From Pseudomonas asgharzadehiana (lineage in GTDB: Bacteria > Pseudomonadota > Gammaproteobacteria > Pseudomonadales > Pseudomonadaceae): a stretch of 64,000 bases of DNA. The notes beneath the pieces are model-generated. The model did no database searches. It was not told where the DNA came from and was given only the letters and a program-made list of their open reading frames with translations. Below are positions 52,993 through 63,040 of the stretch, in pieces. The translations under genes were made by a program, and so were the position numbers. Where the stretch lies: contig NZ_CP077079.1 in NCBI RefSeq assembly GCF_019139815.1, forward strand, positions 682,001 to 746,000. The letters run 5' to 3'. Within the stretch, counting starts at the first letter, position 1; each line of letters starts with the position of its first letter.

Positions 52993-55638
52993 TCAGCAGT
53001 CCAGTGGGTTGCGTTTTTCCGGGTTGATCCCGAACTTGACGATGGCGTCAGCCACCACCTTGGGTTCGATCTCACCACGGTCAGCCAAGGCTTCCAGGGC
53101 TGCCAACACCACGAAGTGACGGTCGACTTCGAAGAAGTGACGCAGCTTCTTGCGGCTGTCACTGCGACCGAAACCGTCGGTGCCCAGGACTTTGAATTCC
53201 TTGGACGGGACCCACTGGCGAATTTGTTCGGCAAACAGTTTCATGTAGTCGGTAGAGGCAATGACTGGACCTTTACGGCCGGCCAGGCACTCTTCGACAT
53301 AGCTCTTGGCTGGCTTCTGGCCAGGGTGCAGGCGGTTGCTGCGCTCCACGGCCAGGCCGTCGCGACGCAGTTCGTTGAAGCTGGTAACGCTCCACACGTC
53401 GGCGCCGACGTTGAATTCGTCACGCAGGATCTTCGCCGCTTCACGCACTTCACGCAGGATGGTGCCGGAGCCCATCAGTTGCACGTGGTGCGCCGCTTCC
53501 TTGGTGTCTTCTTCGAGCAGGTACATGCCCTTGATGATGCCTTCTTCCACGCCGGCCGGCATGGCTGGCTGCTGGTAGGACTCGTTCATCACGGTGATGT
53601 AGTAGAAAACGTCCTGCTGCTCTTCGGTCATCTTCTTCATGCCGTCCTGGATGATCACCGCCAGCTCGTAGCCGTAGGTTGGATCAAAGGTGCGGCAGTT
53701 CGGGATGGTGGCAGCCAGGATGTGGCTGTGACCGTCTTCGTGTTGCAGGCCTTCGCCGTTCAGTGTGGTGCGGCCGGCGGTACCGCCGATCAGGAAACCA
53801 CGGGTACGGCTGTCGCCTGCTGCCCAAGCCAGGTCGCCAATACGCTGGAAGCCGAACATCGAATAGAAGATGTAGAACGGCAGCATCGGCTGGTTGTGGC
53901 TGGAGTACGAAGTACCGGCAGCGATGAAGGAGCTCATGGCGCCCGCTTCGTTGATGCCTTCTTCGAGGATCTGGCCCTTTTTGTCTTCCTTGTAGAACAT
54001 CACCTGGTCTTTATCGACTGGCTCGTAGAGCTGGCCGACGGATGAGTAGATGCCCAACTGACGGAACATGCCTTCCATGCCGAAGGTACGGGCTTCGTCC
54101 GGGATGATCGGGACGATGCGCGGGCCGATGTCCTTGTCCTTGACCAACTGCGCGAGGATCCGCACGAAGGCCATGGTGGTGGAGATTTCACGGTCGCCCG
54201 AACCGTCCAGGATTGCCTTGAGCGTGCTCAGGTCCGGGGTTGGTACGGCAAAGCTGTTGGCGCGGCGCTGTGGCACGAAACCACCCAGCGCGGAGCGGCG
54301 CTCGGCCAGGTAGCGGGCTTCGGCGCTGTTTGGCTCCGGCTTGAAGAACGGCAGGTTTTCCAGCTCTTCATCCTTGACCGGGATGTCGAAGCGGTCGCGG
54401 AACAACTTCAGGCTGTCGACATCGACTTTCTTGGTGTTGTGCGCAGTGTTTTTCGCTTCGCCGGCACCGGTGCCATAACCCTTGATGGTCTTGGCCAGGA
54501 TGACGGTCGGTTGTTCTTTGTGGTTGACCGCTTCGTGGTAAGCCGCATAGACCTTGTACGGGTCGTGGCCGCCACGGTTGAGCTTCCAGATCTCGTCGTC
54601 GGACAGGTCGGCAACCATCGCCTTGAGTTCAGGCGTGTTGAAGAAGTGCTCGCGCACGAACGCGCCGTCTTTGGCTTTGTAGTTCTGGTATTCGCCGTCG
54701 ATGACTTCGTCCATGCGGCGTTGCAGGATGCCGTCGACGTCCTTGGCCAGCAGTGGGTCCCAGAAACGGCCCCAGATGACTTTGGTCACGTTCCACTGAG
54801 CACCACGGAACACGCCTTCGAGTTCCTGGATGATCTTGCCGTTGCCGCGAACCGGGCCGTCGAGGCGCTGCAGGTTGCAGTTGATGACGAAGATCAGGTT
54901 GTCCAGCTTCTCGCGGCCGGCCAGGGAGATAGCGCCCAGGGATTCAGGCTCGTCGCATTCGCCATCGCCCAGGAAGCACCAGACTTTCTGCTTGCCTTCA
55001 GGGATGAAGCCACGGGCTTCCAGGTACTTCATGAAGCGTGCCTGGTAGATCGCTTGAATGGGGCCCAGACCCATGGAAACGGTCGGGAACTGCCAGAAAT
55101 CAGGCATCAGCCAAGGGTGCGGGTAGGACGACAGGCCCTGACCGTCGACTTCCTGGCGGAAGTTGTTCATTTGTTCTTCGCTGATGCGACCTTCCATGAA
55201 CGCACGAGCGTAGACGCCTGGCGAGGTGTGGCCCTGGAAGTAGATCAGGTCACCGCCGTGTTCGTCGGTCGGGGCCTGGAAGAAGTAGTTGAAACCGATG
55301 TCATACAGGGTTGCGCTGGAAGCGAAGCTGGAGATGTGACCGCCCAGGTCCGAATCTTTCAAGTTCGTGCGCATTACCATCGCCATGGCGTTCCAACGTA
55401 CCAGCGAGCGAATGCGGCGTTCCATGAACAGGTCGCCAGGCATGCGTGCTTCGTGGGTAACGGGGATGGTGTTGCGGTATGGCGTGGTGATGGCGTAAGG
55501 CAGTTGCGAGCCGCTGCGGGTCGCGAGTTCGCCCATACGGGTCATCAGATAGTGAGCACGGTCTTCGCCTTCTTTGTCGAGAACCGATTCCAGGGCGTCC
55601 AGCCATTCCTGGGTTTCGACGGGATCGAGGTCTTGCAT
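52993..55638 (-). CDS. aceE: Pyruvate dehydrogenase E1 component (homodimeric)
   Basis: This 881-residue thiamin diphosphate enzyme has the ThDP motif FLGDGECDEPESLG and the transketolase-like segments HTSPGVYARAFMEGRISEEQ and LAKTIKGYGTGAGEAKNTAH. It decarboxylates pyruvate and acetylates the AceF lipoyl arm. The frame is open to 55713, but the ATG at 55638 has GGAG 6 bases upstream and gives the family N-terminus MQDLDPVETQEWLDALES. Confidence 0.96.
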   Translation of the reverse strand: MQDLDPVETQEWLDALESVLDKEGEDRAHYLMTRMGELATRSGSQLPYAITTPYRNTIPVTHEARMPGDLFMERRIRSLVRWNAMAMVMRTNLKDSDLGGHISSFASSATLYDIGFNYFFQAPTDEHGGDLIYFQGHTSPGVYARAFMEGRISEEQMNNFRQEVDGQGLSSYPHPWLMPDFWQFPTVSMGLGPIQAIYQARFMKYLEARGFIPEGKQKVWCFLGDGECDEPESLGAISLAGREKLDNLIFVINCNLQRLDGPVRGNGKIIQELEGVFRGAQWNVTKVIWGRFWDPLLAKDVDGILQRRMDEVIDGEYQNYKAKDGAFVREHFFNTPELKAMVADLSDDEIWKLNRGGHDPYKVYAAYHEAVNHKEQPTVILAKTIKGYGTGAGEAKNTAHNTKKVDVDSLKLFRDRFDIPVKDEELENLPFFKPEPNSAEARYLAERRSALGGFVPQRRANSFAVPTPDLSTLKAILDGSGDREISTTMAFVRILAQLVKDKDIGPRIVPIIPDEARTFGMEGMFRQLGIYSSVGQLYEPVDKDQVMFYKEDKKGQILEEGINEAGAMSSFIAAGTSYSSHNQPMLPFYIFYSMFGFQRIGDLAWAAGDSRTRGFLIGGTAGRTTLNGEGLQHEDGHSHILAATIPNCRTFDPTYGYELAVIIQDGMKKMTEEQQDVFYYITVMNESYQQPAMPAGVEEGIIKGMYLLEEDTKEAAHHVQLMGSGTILREVREAAKILRDEFNVGADVWSVTSFNELRRDGLAVERSNRLHPGQKPAKSYVEECLAGRKGPVIASTDYMKLFAEQIRQWVPSKEFKVLGTDGFGRSDSRKKLRHFFEVDRHFVVLAALEALADRGEIEPKVVADAIVKFGINPEKRNPLDC

Positions 55639-55748
55639 GGCTTGCTCCAGGGCGGAAAGGCTACCAGAATCGGTTGCCTGAAGTTTGCGACTGGCCTTGT
55701 GGGCAGACGACATAAATTCTTGGATGGCCGAAGGTTGCTTCGGCGTCC

Positions 55749-55815
55749 TGTAGTTTTACTACAAATCGTCGGCCATTTCAGCCTTTCGAATGTATATACG
55801 AGTAGTAAAACTACA
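55749..55815. promoter_or_regulatory. Paired TGTAGT-N3-ACTACA palindromes upstream of aceE
   Basis: TGTAGTTTTACTACA is at 55749-55763, a perfect inverted repeat. GTAGTAAAACTACA follows at 55802-55815, the same site in the other orientation with one outer base lost. Centres are 52 bases apart, close to five helix turns. The shape resembles operators of the RpiR-family regulators HexR/RccR that respond to KDPG in Pseudomonas. The region 55639-56021 is otherwise non-coding and serves aceE (minus) and glnE (plus). Confidence 0.65.
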
Positions 55816-56021
55816 CAAGACTGAGCGGATTGCTCGGTCTGGCTGGTGAGCATAATCGTTATTGTTGATCTTTTGCGAACAAGAAAAGGTATGAGTTTAA
55901 TGTTGCCTGCCAAAAATTATGAATTTTCAGCTATTTATAACCTTTGTTCGACAGTCCTCCATCGGGCGTGGTGCTTGCCTTCACAACTACAAGCCATTTA
56001 CGCGCCGATGGAGGATAGACC

Positions 56022-58961
56022 ATGAGCCTGCCAACGCTGGCCGAATTGCCCACCCTTCTTCTTCCGATTGCCCAGCGCGCCGAGCAGTCATTTCGTGACG
56101 CGGTGGCCACGCTGGACGACGATCATGGCCTTTCTACGTGGACCTCGCAACGGTGGGCCGATTTTGCCCGCGTCTGCGCCGCCAGTGATTTCGTTATTGA
56201 ACAGAGTGTTCGTGACCCTTTGATGTTGCTCGAGCTGGCCGCCTGGGGCGAGCTGGACCGTGGCTTCGTCCCAGGCGAGCTGTGCGGTCAGATCGCCGGC
56301 GCCGTGCAACAGGCTGAAACAGAAGATGAACTGGGCCGCCTGTTGCGTCGTCAACGTACCCGCCAGCAAGTGCGCATCATCTGGCGCGACCTCACCCGCC
56401 AGGCGGACCTGGTGCAAACCTGTCGTGACCTTTCCGACATGGCTGACGCCAGCATCGACCAGGCCTACCAGTGGCTCTACCAGCACCACTGCGCACAGTT
56501 CGGCACGCCGACGGGCCGGCGCAGCGGCGAGCCGCAGCACATGGTCATCCTCGGCATGGGCAAGCTCGGCGCGGTGGAGTTGAACCTCTCGTCCGATATC
56601 GACCTGATTTTCGCCTACCCCGAGGGCGGCGAAACAGTGGGCGTGAAGCGCGCCCTGGATAACCAGGAGTTTTTCATCCGCCTGGGTCAAAAACTGATCA
56701 AGGCGCTGGACCCGATGACCGTCGACGGCTTTGTGTTCCGCGTCGATATGCGCTTGCGTCCCTATGGTTCGGCCGGCGCGTTGGTGCTCAGTTTCAACGC
56801 GCTGGAGCAGTACTACCAGGACCAGGGCCGCGACTGGGAACGCTACGCCATGATCAAGGCGCGGGTAGTTGCCGGCGACCAGGTGGCCGGTGCGCAATTG
56901 CTGGAGATGCTGCGGCCTTTCGTCTACCGCCGTTACTTGGACTTCTCTGCCATCGAAGCGCTGCGCACCATGAAGCATCTGATCCAGCAGGAAGTGCGGC
57001 GCAAAGGCATGGCCGACAACATCAAGCTGGGCTCGGGCGGCATCCGCGAAGTGGAATTTATCGCCCAGGCGTTCCAACTGATCCACGGCGGCCGCGACCT
57101 GAGCCTGCAACAGCGACCGTTGCTCAAAGTGCTCGGCACCCTGGAGGGGCAGGGCTACTTGCCGGCGGCGGTGATCGCCGAGTTGCGCAACGGCTATGAA
57201 TTTCTGCGCTACACCGAACACGCGATCCAGGCGATTGCCGACCGGCAGACACAAATGCTCCCGGACAACCCGCAGGACCAGGCGCGCATGGCCTTCATGC
57301 TGGGCTTTGCCGACTGGGCCGCGTTCCATGAGCGCCTGATGTATTGGCGTGGTCGGGTGGATTGGCACTTTCGCCAAGTGATCGCCGACCCGGATGAAGA
57401 AGACGGCGCCGAAAGCGAACTGGTGGTGGGCGGTGAATGGTTGCCACTGTGGGAGGAATCCCAGGATGAAGACGCCGCCTGCCGCCAATTGGCTGAAGGC
57501 GGTTTTACCGACGCGCCCAAGGCCCTCAAGGCTCTCGCCAGTTTGCGCGGCAGCCCGCAATTGCGCGCCATGCAGCGCCTCGGTCGCGAGCGGCTGGATG
57601 CGTTTATCCCGCGCCTGCTCGCCCAGGCCGTCGAACACGCCAACCCGGACCTGGTGCTGGAGCGCGTGTTGCCGTTGGTCGAGGCCGTCGCCCGTCGTTC
57701 CGCTTATCTGGTGCTGCTCACCGAAAACCCCGACGCCCTGCGCCGCCTGTTGACCCTGTGCGCCGCCAGCCCGTGGATCGCCGAGCAGATCACCCGTTTC
57801 CCGCTGTTGTTGGACGAGTTGCTTAACGAGGGCCGGCTGTTCAAGCCGCCGCTGGCGCCGGAATTGGCCGCCGAACTGCGCGAGCGCCTCACGCGCATCC
57901 CCGAGGACGACCTTGAGCAGCAGATGGAAGCCCTGCGTCACTTCAAGCTCGCTCACCGCCTGCGCGTGGCGGCCTCGGAAATCGCCGGCAGCCTGCCGTT
58001 GATGAAAGTCAGCGACTACCTGACCTGGCTCGCCGAAGCCATCCTCGAACAAGTGCTGGCCCTGGCCTGGCGCCAGACCGTGGCGCGCCACGGCTCGCCG
58101 CAGCGGCTGGACGGCACCCTGTGCGATCCTGGGTTCATCATTGTCGGTTATGGGAAAGTCGGCGGCATTGAACTGGGGCATGGTTCGGACCTGGACCTGG
58201 TGTTTATCCACGACGGCGACCCTCAGGCCGAAACCGATGGCGCCAAGCCGATCGATGGCGCGCAGTTCTTCACGCGCCTGGGCCAGCGCATCATTCACCT
58301 GCTCACCACCCAGACCAACTCCGGCCAGTTGTACGAAGTGGACATGCGCCTGCGACCGTCGGGGGCATCCGGTTTGTTGGTGAGTTCCCTCGGTGCGTTT
58401 GATCGCTATCAAGAAAATGAAGCCTGGACCTGGGAACATCAGGCCTTGATCCGCGCAAGGGTGTTGGTGGGCAGCCAGGATGTGGGCCGTGCGTTCGAGC
58501 AGGTACGGGCTAAAGTGTTGGGGCGTGAACGGGACCTCGCCAAGCTGCGCCAGGAAGTCAGTGAGATGCGTGCCAAGATGCGCGATAACCTGGGTACCAA
58601 GGCCACGCTGGCCGGTACCGGCGCCAATGCCTTCGAAGCCACGGTGGCGTTCGACCTCAAGCAGGACGCCGGAGGTATCGTCGATATTGAATTTATGGTG
58701 CAATACGCGGCTTTGGCGTGGTCTGCGCAACATCCATCGTTGCTGCGCTATACCGACAATATCCGCATTCTGGAAGGCCTGGAGCAGGTGGGGCTGATGC
58801 CCGCCGCCGATGCCCATCTGCTGCGCGAGGTGTATAAGGCCTACCGTTCCGCCGCGCATCGCCAGGCCTTGCAAAACGAGGCCGGTACGGTAGCCGGGGA
58901 TCAGTTCGCCGATGAGCGGCGGCAAGTGATGCGTATCTGGCAGGAGCTGGGGTTGAGCTGA
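56022..58961 (+). CDS. glnE: Bifunctional glutamine synthetase adenylyltransferase/adenylyl-removing enzyme
   Basis: This 979-residue protein has two homologous nucleotidyltransferase halves. The N-terminal half (deadenylylase) has LNLSSDIDLIFAYPEGG and the C-terminal half (adenylylase) has LGHGSDLDLVFIHDGD, each followed by a helical domain. It adjusts GlnA activity in response to PII and glutamine. It is divergent from aceE and ends at the hairpin 58974-58997. No compelling feature other than aceE operators lies upstream. Confidence 0.97.
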   Translation: MSLPTLAELPTLLLPIAQRAEQSFRDAVATLDDDHGLSTWTSQRWADFARVCAASDFVIEQSVRDPLMLLELAAWGELDRGFVPGELCGQIAGAVQQAETEDELGRLLRRQRTRQQVRIIWRDLTRQADLVQTCRDLSDMADASIDQAYQWLYQHHCAQFGTPTGRRSGEPQHMVILGMGKLGAVELNLSSDIDLIFAYPEGGETVGVKRALDNQEFFIRLGQKLIKALDPMTVDGFVFRVDMRLRPYGSAGALVLSFNALEQYYQDQGRDWERYAMIKARVVAGDQVAGAQLLEMLRPFVYRRYLDFSAIEALRTMKHLIQQEVRRKGMADNIKLGSGGIREVEFIAQAFQLIHGGRDLSLQQRPLLKVLGTLEGQGYLPAAVIAELRNGYEFLRYTEHAIQAIADRQTQMLPDNPQDQARMAFMLGFADWAAFHERLMYWRGRVDWHFRQVIADPDEEDGAESELVVGGEWLPLWEESQDEDAACRQLAEGGFTDAPKALKALASLRGSPQLRAMQRLGRERLDAFIPRLLAQAVEHANPDLVLERVLPLVEAVARRSAYLVLLTENPDALRRLLTLCAASPWIAEQITRFPLLLDELLNEGRLFKPPLAPELAAELRERLTRIPEDDLEQQMEALRHFKLAHRLRVAASEIAGSLPLMKVSDYLTWLAEAILEQVLALAWRQTVARHGSPQRLDGTLCDPGFIIVGYGKVGGIELGHGSDLDLVFIHDGDPQAETDGAKPIDGAQFFTRLGQRIIHLLTTQTNSGQLYEVDMRLRPSGASGLLVSSLGAFDRYQENEAWTWEHQALIRARVLVGSQDVGRAFEQVRAKVLGRERDLAKLRQEVSEMRAKMRDNLGTKATLAGTGANAFEATVAFDLKQDAGGIVDIEFMVQYAALAWSAQHPSLLRYTDNIRILEGLEQVGLMPAADAHLLREVYKAYRSAAHRQALQNEAGTVAGDQFADERRQVMRIWQELGLS

Positions 58962-58973
58962 AACACTATTAGG

Positions 58974-58997
58974 GCGGGGAGGCATAAGCCTCCCCGC
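58974..58997 (+). terminator. Hairpin between glnE and waaF
   Basis: GCGGGGAGGC (58974-58983) pairs perfectly with GCCTCCCCGC (58988-58997) around ATAA. Only a weak T stretch follows, so termination may be partial before the LPS operon. Confidence 0.65.
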
Positions 58998-59015
58998 ATC
59001 GTTTGTGGAAACTAC

Positions 59016-60050
59016 ATGAATATTCTGATCGTTGGGCCCAGTTGGGTCGGTGACATGGTGATGGCACAGACACTGTTCGAGTGCCTGCGCCAGCGCCATC
59101 CAGGCTGCCAGATCGACGTGCTCGCCCCCGAGTGGAGCCGGCCGATCCTTGAGCGCATGCCGCAAGTGCGCGAGGCCTTGAGCTTTCCGCTCGGCCACGG
59201 CGCCCTGGAACTGGCCACGCGCCGTCGCATCGGCAAATCCCTGGCCGGCCGGTATGACCAGGCCATCCTGCTGCCCAACTCGCTGAAATCGGCGCTGGTG
59301 CCGTATTTTGCCGGCATCCCCAAGCGCACCGGTTGGCGCGGCGAGTTCCGCTACGTGCTGCTCAACGACGTGCGCACGCTCGATAAAGCGCGCTACCCGC
59401 TGATGATCGAGCGCTTCATGGCTCTGGCCTATGCGCCGGGTGCCGAGTTGCCCAAGCCGTACCCGCGCCCGCGCCTGCGGATCGACCCGGTCACCCGCGA
59501 CGCGGCGCTGGCCAAGTTCGGCCTGAGCCTGGATCGCCCGGTATTGGCGCTGTGCCCGGGCGCTGAGTTTGGCGAGTCCAAGCGCTGGCCGGCGGAGCAC
59601 TACGCCAAAGTCGCCGAGACGAAGATTCGTGAAGGCTGGCAGGTGTGGTTGTTCGGCTCGAAAAAAGATCATCCGGTGGGTGAAGATATCCGCCAGCGCT
59701 TGATACCGGGCCTGCGCGAGGAGGCGGTGAACCTCAGTGGCGACACGTCGCTGGCCGAGGCGATTGACCTGCTGTCCTGCGCGGATTCGGTGGTGTCCAA
59801 CGACTCCGGCCTGATGCACGTGGCCGCGGCGCTGAATCGCCCGTTGGTGGCGGTGTACGGCTCCACCTCGCCAGGGTTCACCCCGCCGTTGGCCGACAAG
59901 GTCGAAGTGGTGCGCCTGGGCCTGGATTGCAGCCCGTGTTTTGATCGGACCTGCCGTTTCGGCCACTACAACTGCATGCGCCAGTTGCTGCCGCAGCCGG
60001 TAAACGATGCCTTGCAGCGGTTGCAGGGCACAGTGGTCGAGGTTAATTGA
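59016..60050 (+). CDS. waaF: ADP-heptose:LPS heptosyltransferase II
   Basis: This 344-residue GT9 glycosyltransferase starts MNILIVGPSWVGDMVMAQTL. It has the donor-site segments CPGAEFGESKRWPAEHYAKV and SNDSGLMHVAAALNRPLVAV. It adds the second heptose to the LPS inner core on the cytosolic face of the inner membrane. It is first of the waaF-C-G-P run. Confidence 0.95.
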   Translation: MNILIVGPSWVGDMVMAQTLFECLRQRHPGCQIDVLAPEWSRPILERMPQVREALSFPLGHGALELATRRRIGKSLAGRYDQAILLPNSLKSALVPYFAGIPKRTGWRGEFRYVLLNDVRTLDKARYPLMIERFMALAYAPGAELPKPYPRPRLRIDPVTRDAALAKFGLSLDRPVLALCPGAEFGESKRWPAEHYAKVAETKIREGWQVWLFGSKKDHPVGEDIRQRLIPGLREEAVNLSGDTSLAEAIDLLSCADSVVSNDSGLMHVAAALNRPLVAVYGSTSPGFTPPLADKVEVVRLGLDCSPCFDRTCRFGHYNCMRQLLPQPVNDALQRLQGTVVEVN

Positions 60051-60051
60051 G

Positions 60052-61113
60052 TTGCGGGTACTGGTAATCAAGACCTCATCCCTGGGCGACGTGATCCATG
60101 CGTTGCCGGCACTCACCGACGCGGCGCGGGCGATCCCCGGCATTCAATTCGATTGGGTGGTGGAAGAGGGCTTTGCCGAGATCCCCACCTGGCACCCGGC
60201 GGTAGACAAGGTTATCAAGGTGGCGATTCGCCGCTGGCGCAAGAACCTCTGGCAAACCATCAAGAGCGGTGAATGGCGGCGCTTCAAGCAGCAAGTCCAG
60301 TCGACCAAATACGACCTGGTGATCGACGCCCAAGGCCTGCTCAAGAGCGCCTGGCTGACCCGTTATGTGCGTGCGCCGGTGGCCGGTTTCGACAAAAGCT
60401 CCGCCCGTGAACCGCTCGCCGCGCGCTTCTACTCGCGACGCCTGGCGGTGGCCCGTGGGCAGCATGCGGTGGAGCGTTTGCGCCAGTTGTTCGCCGTAGC
60501 GCTGGGTTATGACTTGCCCAAAGGCTTGGGCGACTACGGCCTGAGCGTCGACAAACTGCTCGGCCTGCCGCCGAAAAAGCCGTTTGTGCTGCTGTTGCAC
60601 GGCACCACCTGGGACACCAAGCACTGGCCCGAAGCCTACTGGCGTGAGCTTGCCGAACGCATGGGGCGCCTGGGCGTGGACGTGAAGCTGCCATGGGGCA
60701 ACGCCGCCGAAAAGGCCCGCGCCGAACGCCTGGCCCAAGGCCTGGGCAACGCCGAAGTACTGCCCAAGTTGAACCTGGCCGGGGTGGCCCGCGTGCTGGC
60801 CGGCGCCCGCGCCTGTGTGGCGGTGGACACTGGCCTCGGCCATTTGGCCGCCGCACTGGATGTGCCGACCATTTCTTTGTTCGGCCCCACCAACCCCGGC
60901 CTCACCGGCGCCTATGGCAAGGGCCAGATTCACTTGGCCAGCGACTGGCCGTGCGCGCCCTGCCTGCAAAAGCTATGTACCTATCAACCGACGGCCGACG
61001 ACCTGCGTCGGTTCGACATCAAGCGCGAGTCGCCCCTGTGCTTTACGCGCTTGAACCCTGAGCGTGTGGCCAGCCGACTGAGCACGTTGTTATTGGCTGA
61101 GGAGCTGCACTGA
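60052..61113 (+). CDS. waaC: ADP-heptose:LPS heptosyltransferase I
   Basis: This 353-residue GT9 enzyme starts LRVLVIKTSSLGDVIHALPA. It has VLLLHGTTWDTKHWPEAYWR and the donor-binding AVDTGLGHLAAALDVPTISL. It adds the first heptose to Kdo. I chose a TTG at 60052, one base after the waaF stop, preceded by CGAGG; the upstream in-frame starts lie inside waaF and do not give the family N-terminus. Confidence 0.94.
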   Translation: MRVLVIKTSSLGDVIHALPALTDAARAIPGIQFDWVVEEGFAEIPTWHPAVDKVIKVAIRRWRKNLWQTIKSGEWRRFKQQVQSTKYDLVIDAQGLLKSAWLTRYVRAPVAGFDKSSAREPLAARFYSRRLAVARGQHAVERLRQLFAVALGYDLPKGLGDYGLSVDKLLGLPPKKPFVLLLHGTTWDTKHWPEAYWRELAERMGRLGVDVKLPWGNAAEKARAERLAQGLGNAEVLPKLNLAGVARVLAGARACVAVDTGLGHLAAALDVPTISLFGPTNPGLTGAYGKGQIHLASDWPCAPCLQKLCTYQPTADDLRRFDIKRESPLCFTRLNPERVASRLSTLLLAEELH

Positions 61114-62237
61114 TGCAACTGGCGTTTGTTCTGTACAAGTATTTCCCGTTCGGCGGCCTGCAGCGGGACTTCATGCGCATCGCCCTGGAGTGCCAGCAGC
61201 GCGGCCATCAGATTCGTGTGTATACGCTGATCTGGGAAGGCGACATTCCACCCGGCTTCGAAGTGCTGGTGGCGCCGGTCAAGGCGTTCTTCAACCATCG
61301 GCGCAACGAGAAACTCAGCGCCTGGATGGCGGCCGACCTGGCCAAGCGCCCGGTGGATCGACTGATCGGCTTCAACAAAATGCCCGGCCTCGACGTGTAC
61401 TACGCCGCCGATGGCTGCTTTGAAGACAAGGCGCAAAACCTGCGCCATTCGCTGTACCGCTATTTTGGCCGCTACAAACACTTTGCCGACTACGAACGCG
61501 CGGTGTTCGCCAAAGACGCCAAGACCGAAGTCCTGATGATTTCCGAGGTGCAGCAGCCGCTGTTCATCAAGCATTACGACACCCCGCTGGAACGCTTCCA
61601 CCTGCTGCCGCCGGGTATCGCCCAGGACCGTCGCGCGCCGCCGGATGCGGCGCACATTCGCGAAGGTTTCCGTAAGGAATTCAACCTGGCGGATGACGAC
61701 CTGCTGCTGGTGCAGATCGGCTCGGGCTTCAAGACCAAGGGGGTCGACCGCAGCCTCAAAGCCGTGGCTGCGTTGCCGGCGCAATTGAAGAAACGTACGC
61801 GCCTGTTTGTAATTGGCCAGGACGACCCCAAAGTATTCCAATTGCAGAGCGCCACGTTGGGCTTGGGCGATAACGTGCAGTTCCTCAAGGGGCGCAGCGA
61901 TATCCCGCGTTTCCTGCTGGGCGCCGACCTGTTGATCCACCCGGCGTACAACGAAAACACCGGCACCGTCTTGCTCGAAGCCCTGGTGGCCGGGTTGCCG
62001 GTGCTGGTCTCGGCGGTGTGTGGTTATGCCCACTACATCAGTGAGGCCGACAGCGGCCTGGTGCTGGATGAGCCCTTCGAACAAACCCAGCTCAACGGCT
62101 ACCTGACGCGCATGTTGAGTGATTCTGCACAGCGCGCGGCCTGGGGCCGCAACGGGTTGGCCTTCGCCGAGACGGCCGACCTCTACAGCATGCCGCAGCA
62201 CGCGGCGGATGTGATCCTGGCGGAGCCAAAACGATGA
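61113..62237 (+). CDS. waaG: LPS core glucosyltransferase (GT4)
   Basis: This 374-residue GT-B enzyme starts MQLAFVLYKYFPFGGLQRDF. It has the GT4 donor motif PAYNENTGTVLLEALVAGLP with the E-x7-E pair. In Pseudomonas WaaG adds a hexose (galactosamine in P. aeruginosa) to heptose II. It overlaps waaC by one base (TGATG). Confidence 0.93.
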   Translation: MQLAFVLYKYFPFGGLQRDFMRIALECQQRGHQIRVYTLIWEGDIPPGFEVLVAPVKAFFNHRRNEKLSAWMAADLAKRPVDRLIGFNKMPGLDVYYAADGCFEDKAQNLRHSLYRYFGRYKHFADYERAVFAKDAKTEVLMISEVQQPLFIKHYDTPLERFHLLPPGIAQDRRAPPDAAHIREGFRKEFNLADDDLLLVQIGSGFKTKGVDRSLKAVAALPAQLKKRTRLFVIGQDDPKVFQLQSATLGLGDNVQFLKGRSDIPRFLLGADLLIHPAYNENTGTVLLEALVAGLPVLVSAVCGYAHYISEADSGLVLDEPFEQTQLNGYLTRMLSDSAQRAAWGRNGLAFAETADLYSMPQHAADVILAEPKR

Positions 62238-63040
62238 AGTTGATGCTTGCCGAACCGTTCAAGACCCTCTGGGCCGGGCGTGATGCGTTCGCCGCCGTCG
62301 AGGCGCTGGAAGGCGAGGTCTACCGTGAGCTTGAAGCGCGTCGCACCCTGCGCACGGTGGTCGATGGCCGTGGCTATTTCGTGAAGATCCACCGCGGCAT
62401 CGGCTGGGGCGAGATCGTCAAGAACCTGGTCACCGCCAAGCTTCCGGTGCTGGGCGCGGGCCAGGAATGGCTGGCGATCCAGCGCTTGCAGCAACTGGGC
62501 GTGCCGACCATGACCGCCGTGGCCTACGGCGAGCGCGGCAGCAACCCGGCCGACCAGCACTCGTTCATCATCACCGAGGAGCTGGCGCCCACCGTCAGCC
62601 TGGAAGACTTCAGCATCGATTGGCTCAAGCAGCCGCCCGAGCCGCGTCTCAAGCGCGCGCTGATCGCCGAAGTGGCGCGCATGACCGGCATGATGCATCG
62701 CGGTGGGGTCAACCACCGTGACTGTTACATCTGCCACTTCCTGCTGCACACCGACACGCCGGTGACCGCCGATCACTTCAGGCTCTCGGTGATCGACCTG
62801 CACCGCGCCCAGACCCGCGACAAGATCAGCCATCGCTGGCGTGACAAGGACCTGGCCGCGCTGTACTTCTCGGCGCTGGACATCGGCCTGACGCGCCGCG
62901 ACAAACTGCGCTTCCTCAAGGGTTACTTCCAGCAGCCGCTGCGCCAGATCCTCGCCGAAGAGGCCGCGTTGCTGCAGTGGCTGCAGGGCAAGGCCGACAA
63001 GCTCTACGCGCGTAAGCAGCGATACGGGGATGCGCTCTGA
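62234..63040 (+). CDS. waaP: LPS core heptose(I) kinase
   Basis: This 268-residue eukaryote-like kinase fold has the catalytic segment GGVNHRDCYICHFLLH (HRD-type loop) and the metal-binding LSVIDLHRAQTRDKI. The N-terminal Lys region is YFVKIHRGIGWGEIVKNL. WaaP phosphorylates heptose I of the inner core, which is essential for outer-membrane integrity in P. aeruginosa. It overlaps waaG by 4 bases. Confidence 0.94.
   Translation: MKLMLAEPFKTLWAGRDAFAAVEALEGEVYRELEARRTLRTVVDGRGYFVKIHRGIGWGEIVKNLVTAKLPVLGAGQEWLAIQRLQQLGVPTMTAVAYGERGSNPADQHSFIITEELAPTVSLEDFSIDWLKQPPEPRLKRALIAEVARMTGMMHRGGVNHRDCYICHFLLHTDTPVTADHFRLSVIDLHRAQTRDKISHRWRDKDLAALYFSALDIGLTRRDKLRFLKGYFQQPLRQILAEEAALLQWLQGKADKLYARKQRYGDAL

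Noticed and set aside
51194..53119. 641-codon plus-strand frame opposite aceF
   Set aside because: Its Gly/Arg/Cys-rich translation mirrors the Ala/Pro linkers of AceF on the other strand; it has no ribosome binding site or domain.
60007..60051. Upstream ATG start for waaC inside waaF
   Set aside because: The extra 15 residues are not part of the heptosyltransferase N-terminus, which starts at the TTG-encoded LRVLVIKTSS.
56088..60143. Very long minus-strand open frame (about 1350 codons) opposite glnE and waaF
   Set aside because: It is antisense to two well-supported genes, has no recognisable domain, and is the usual artefact of high-GC codon bias.
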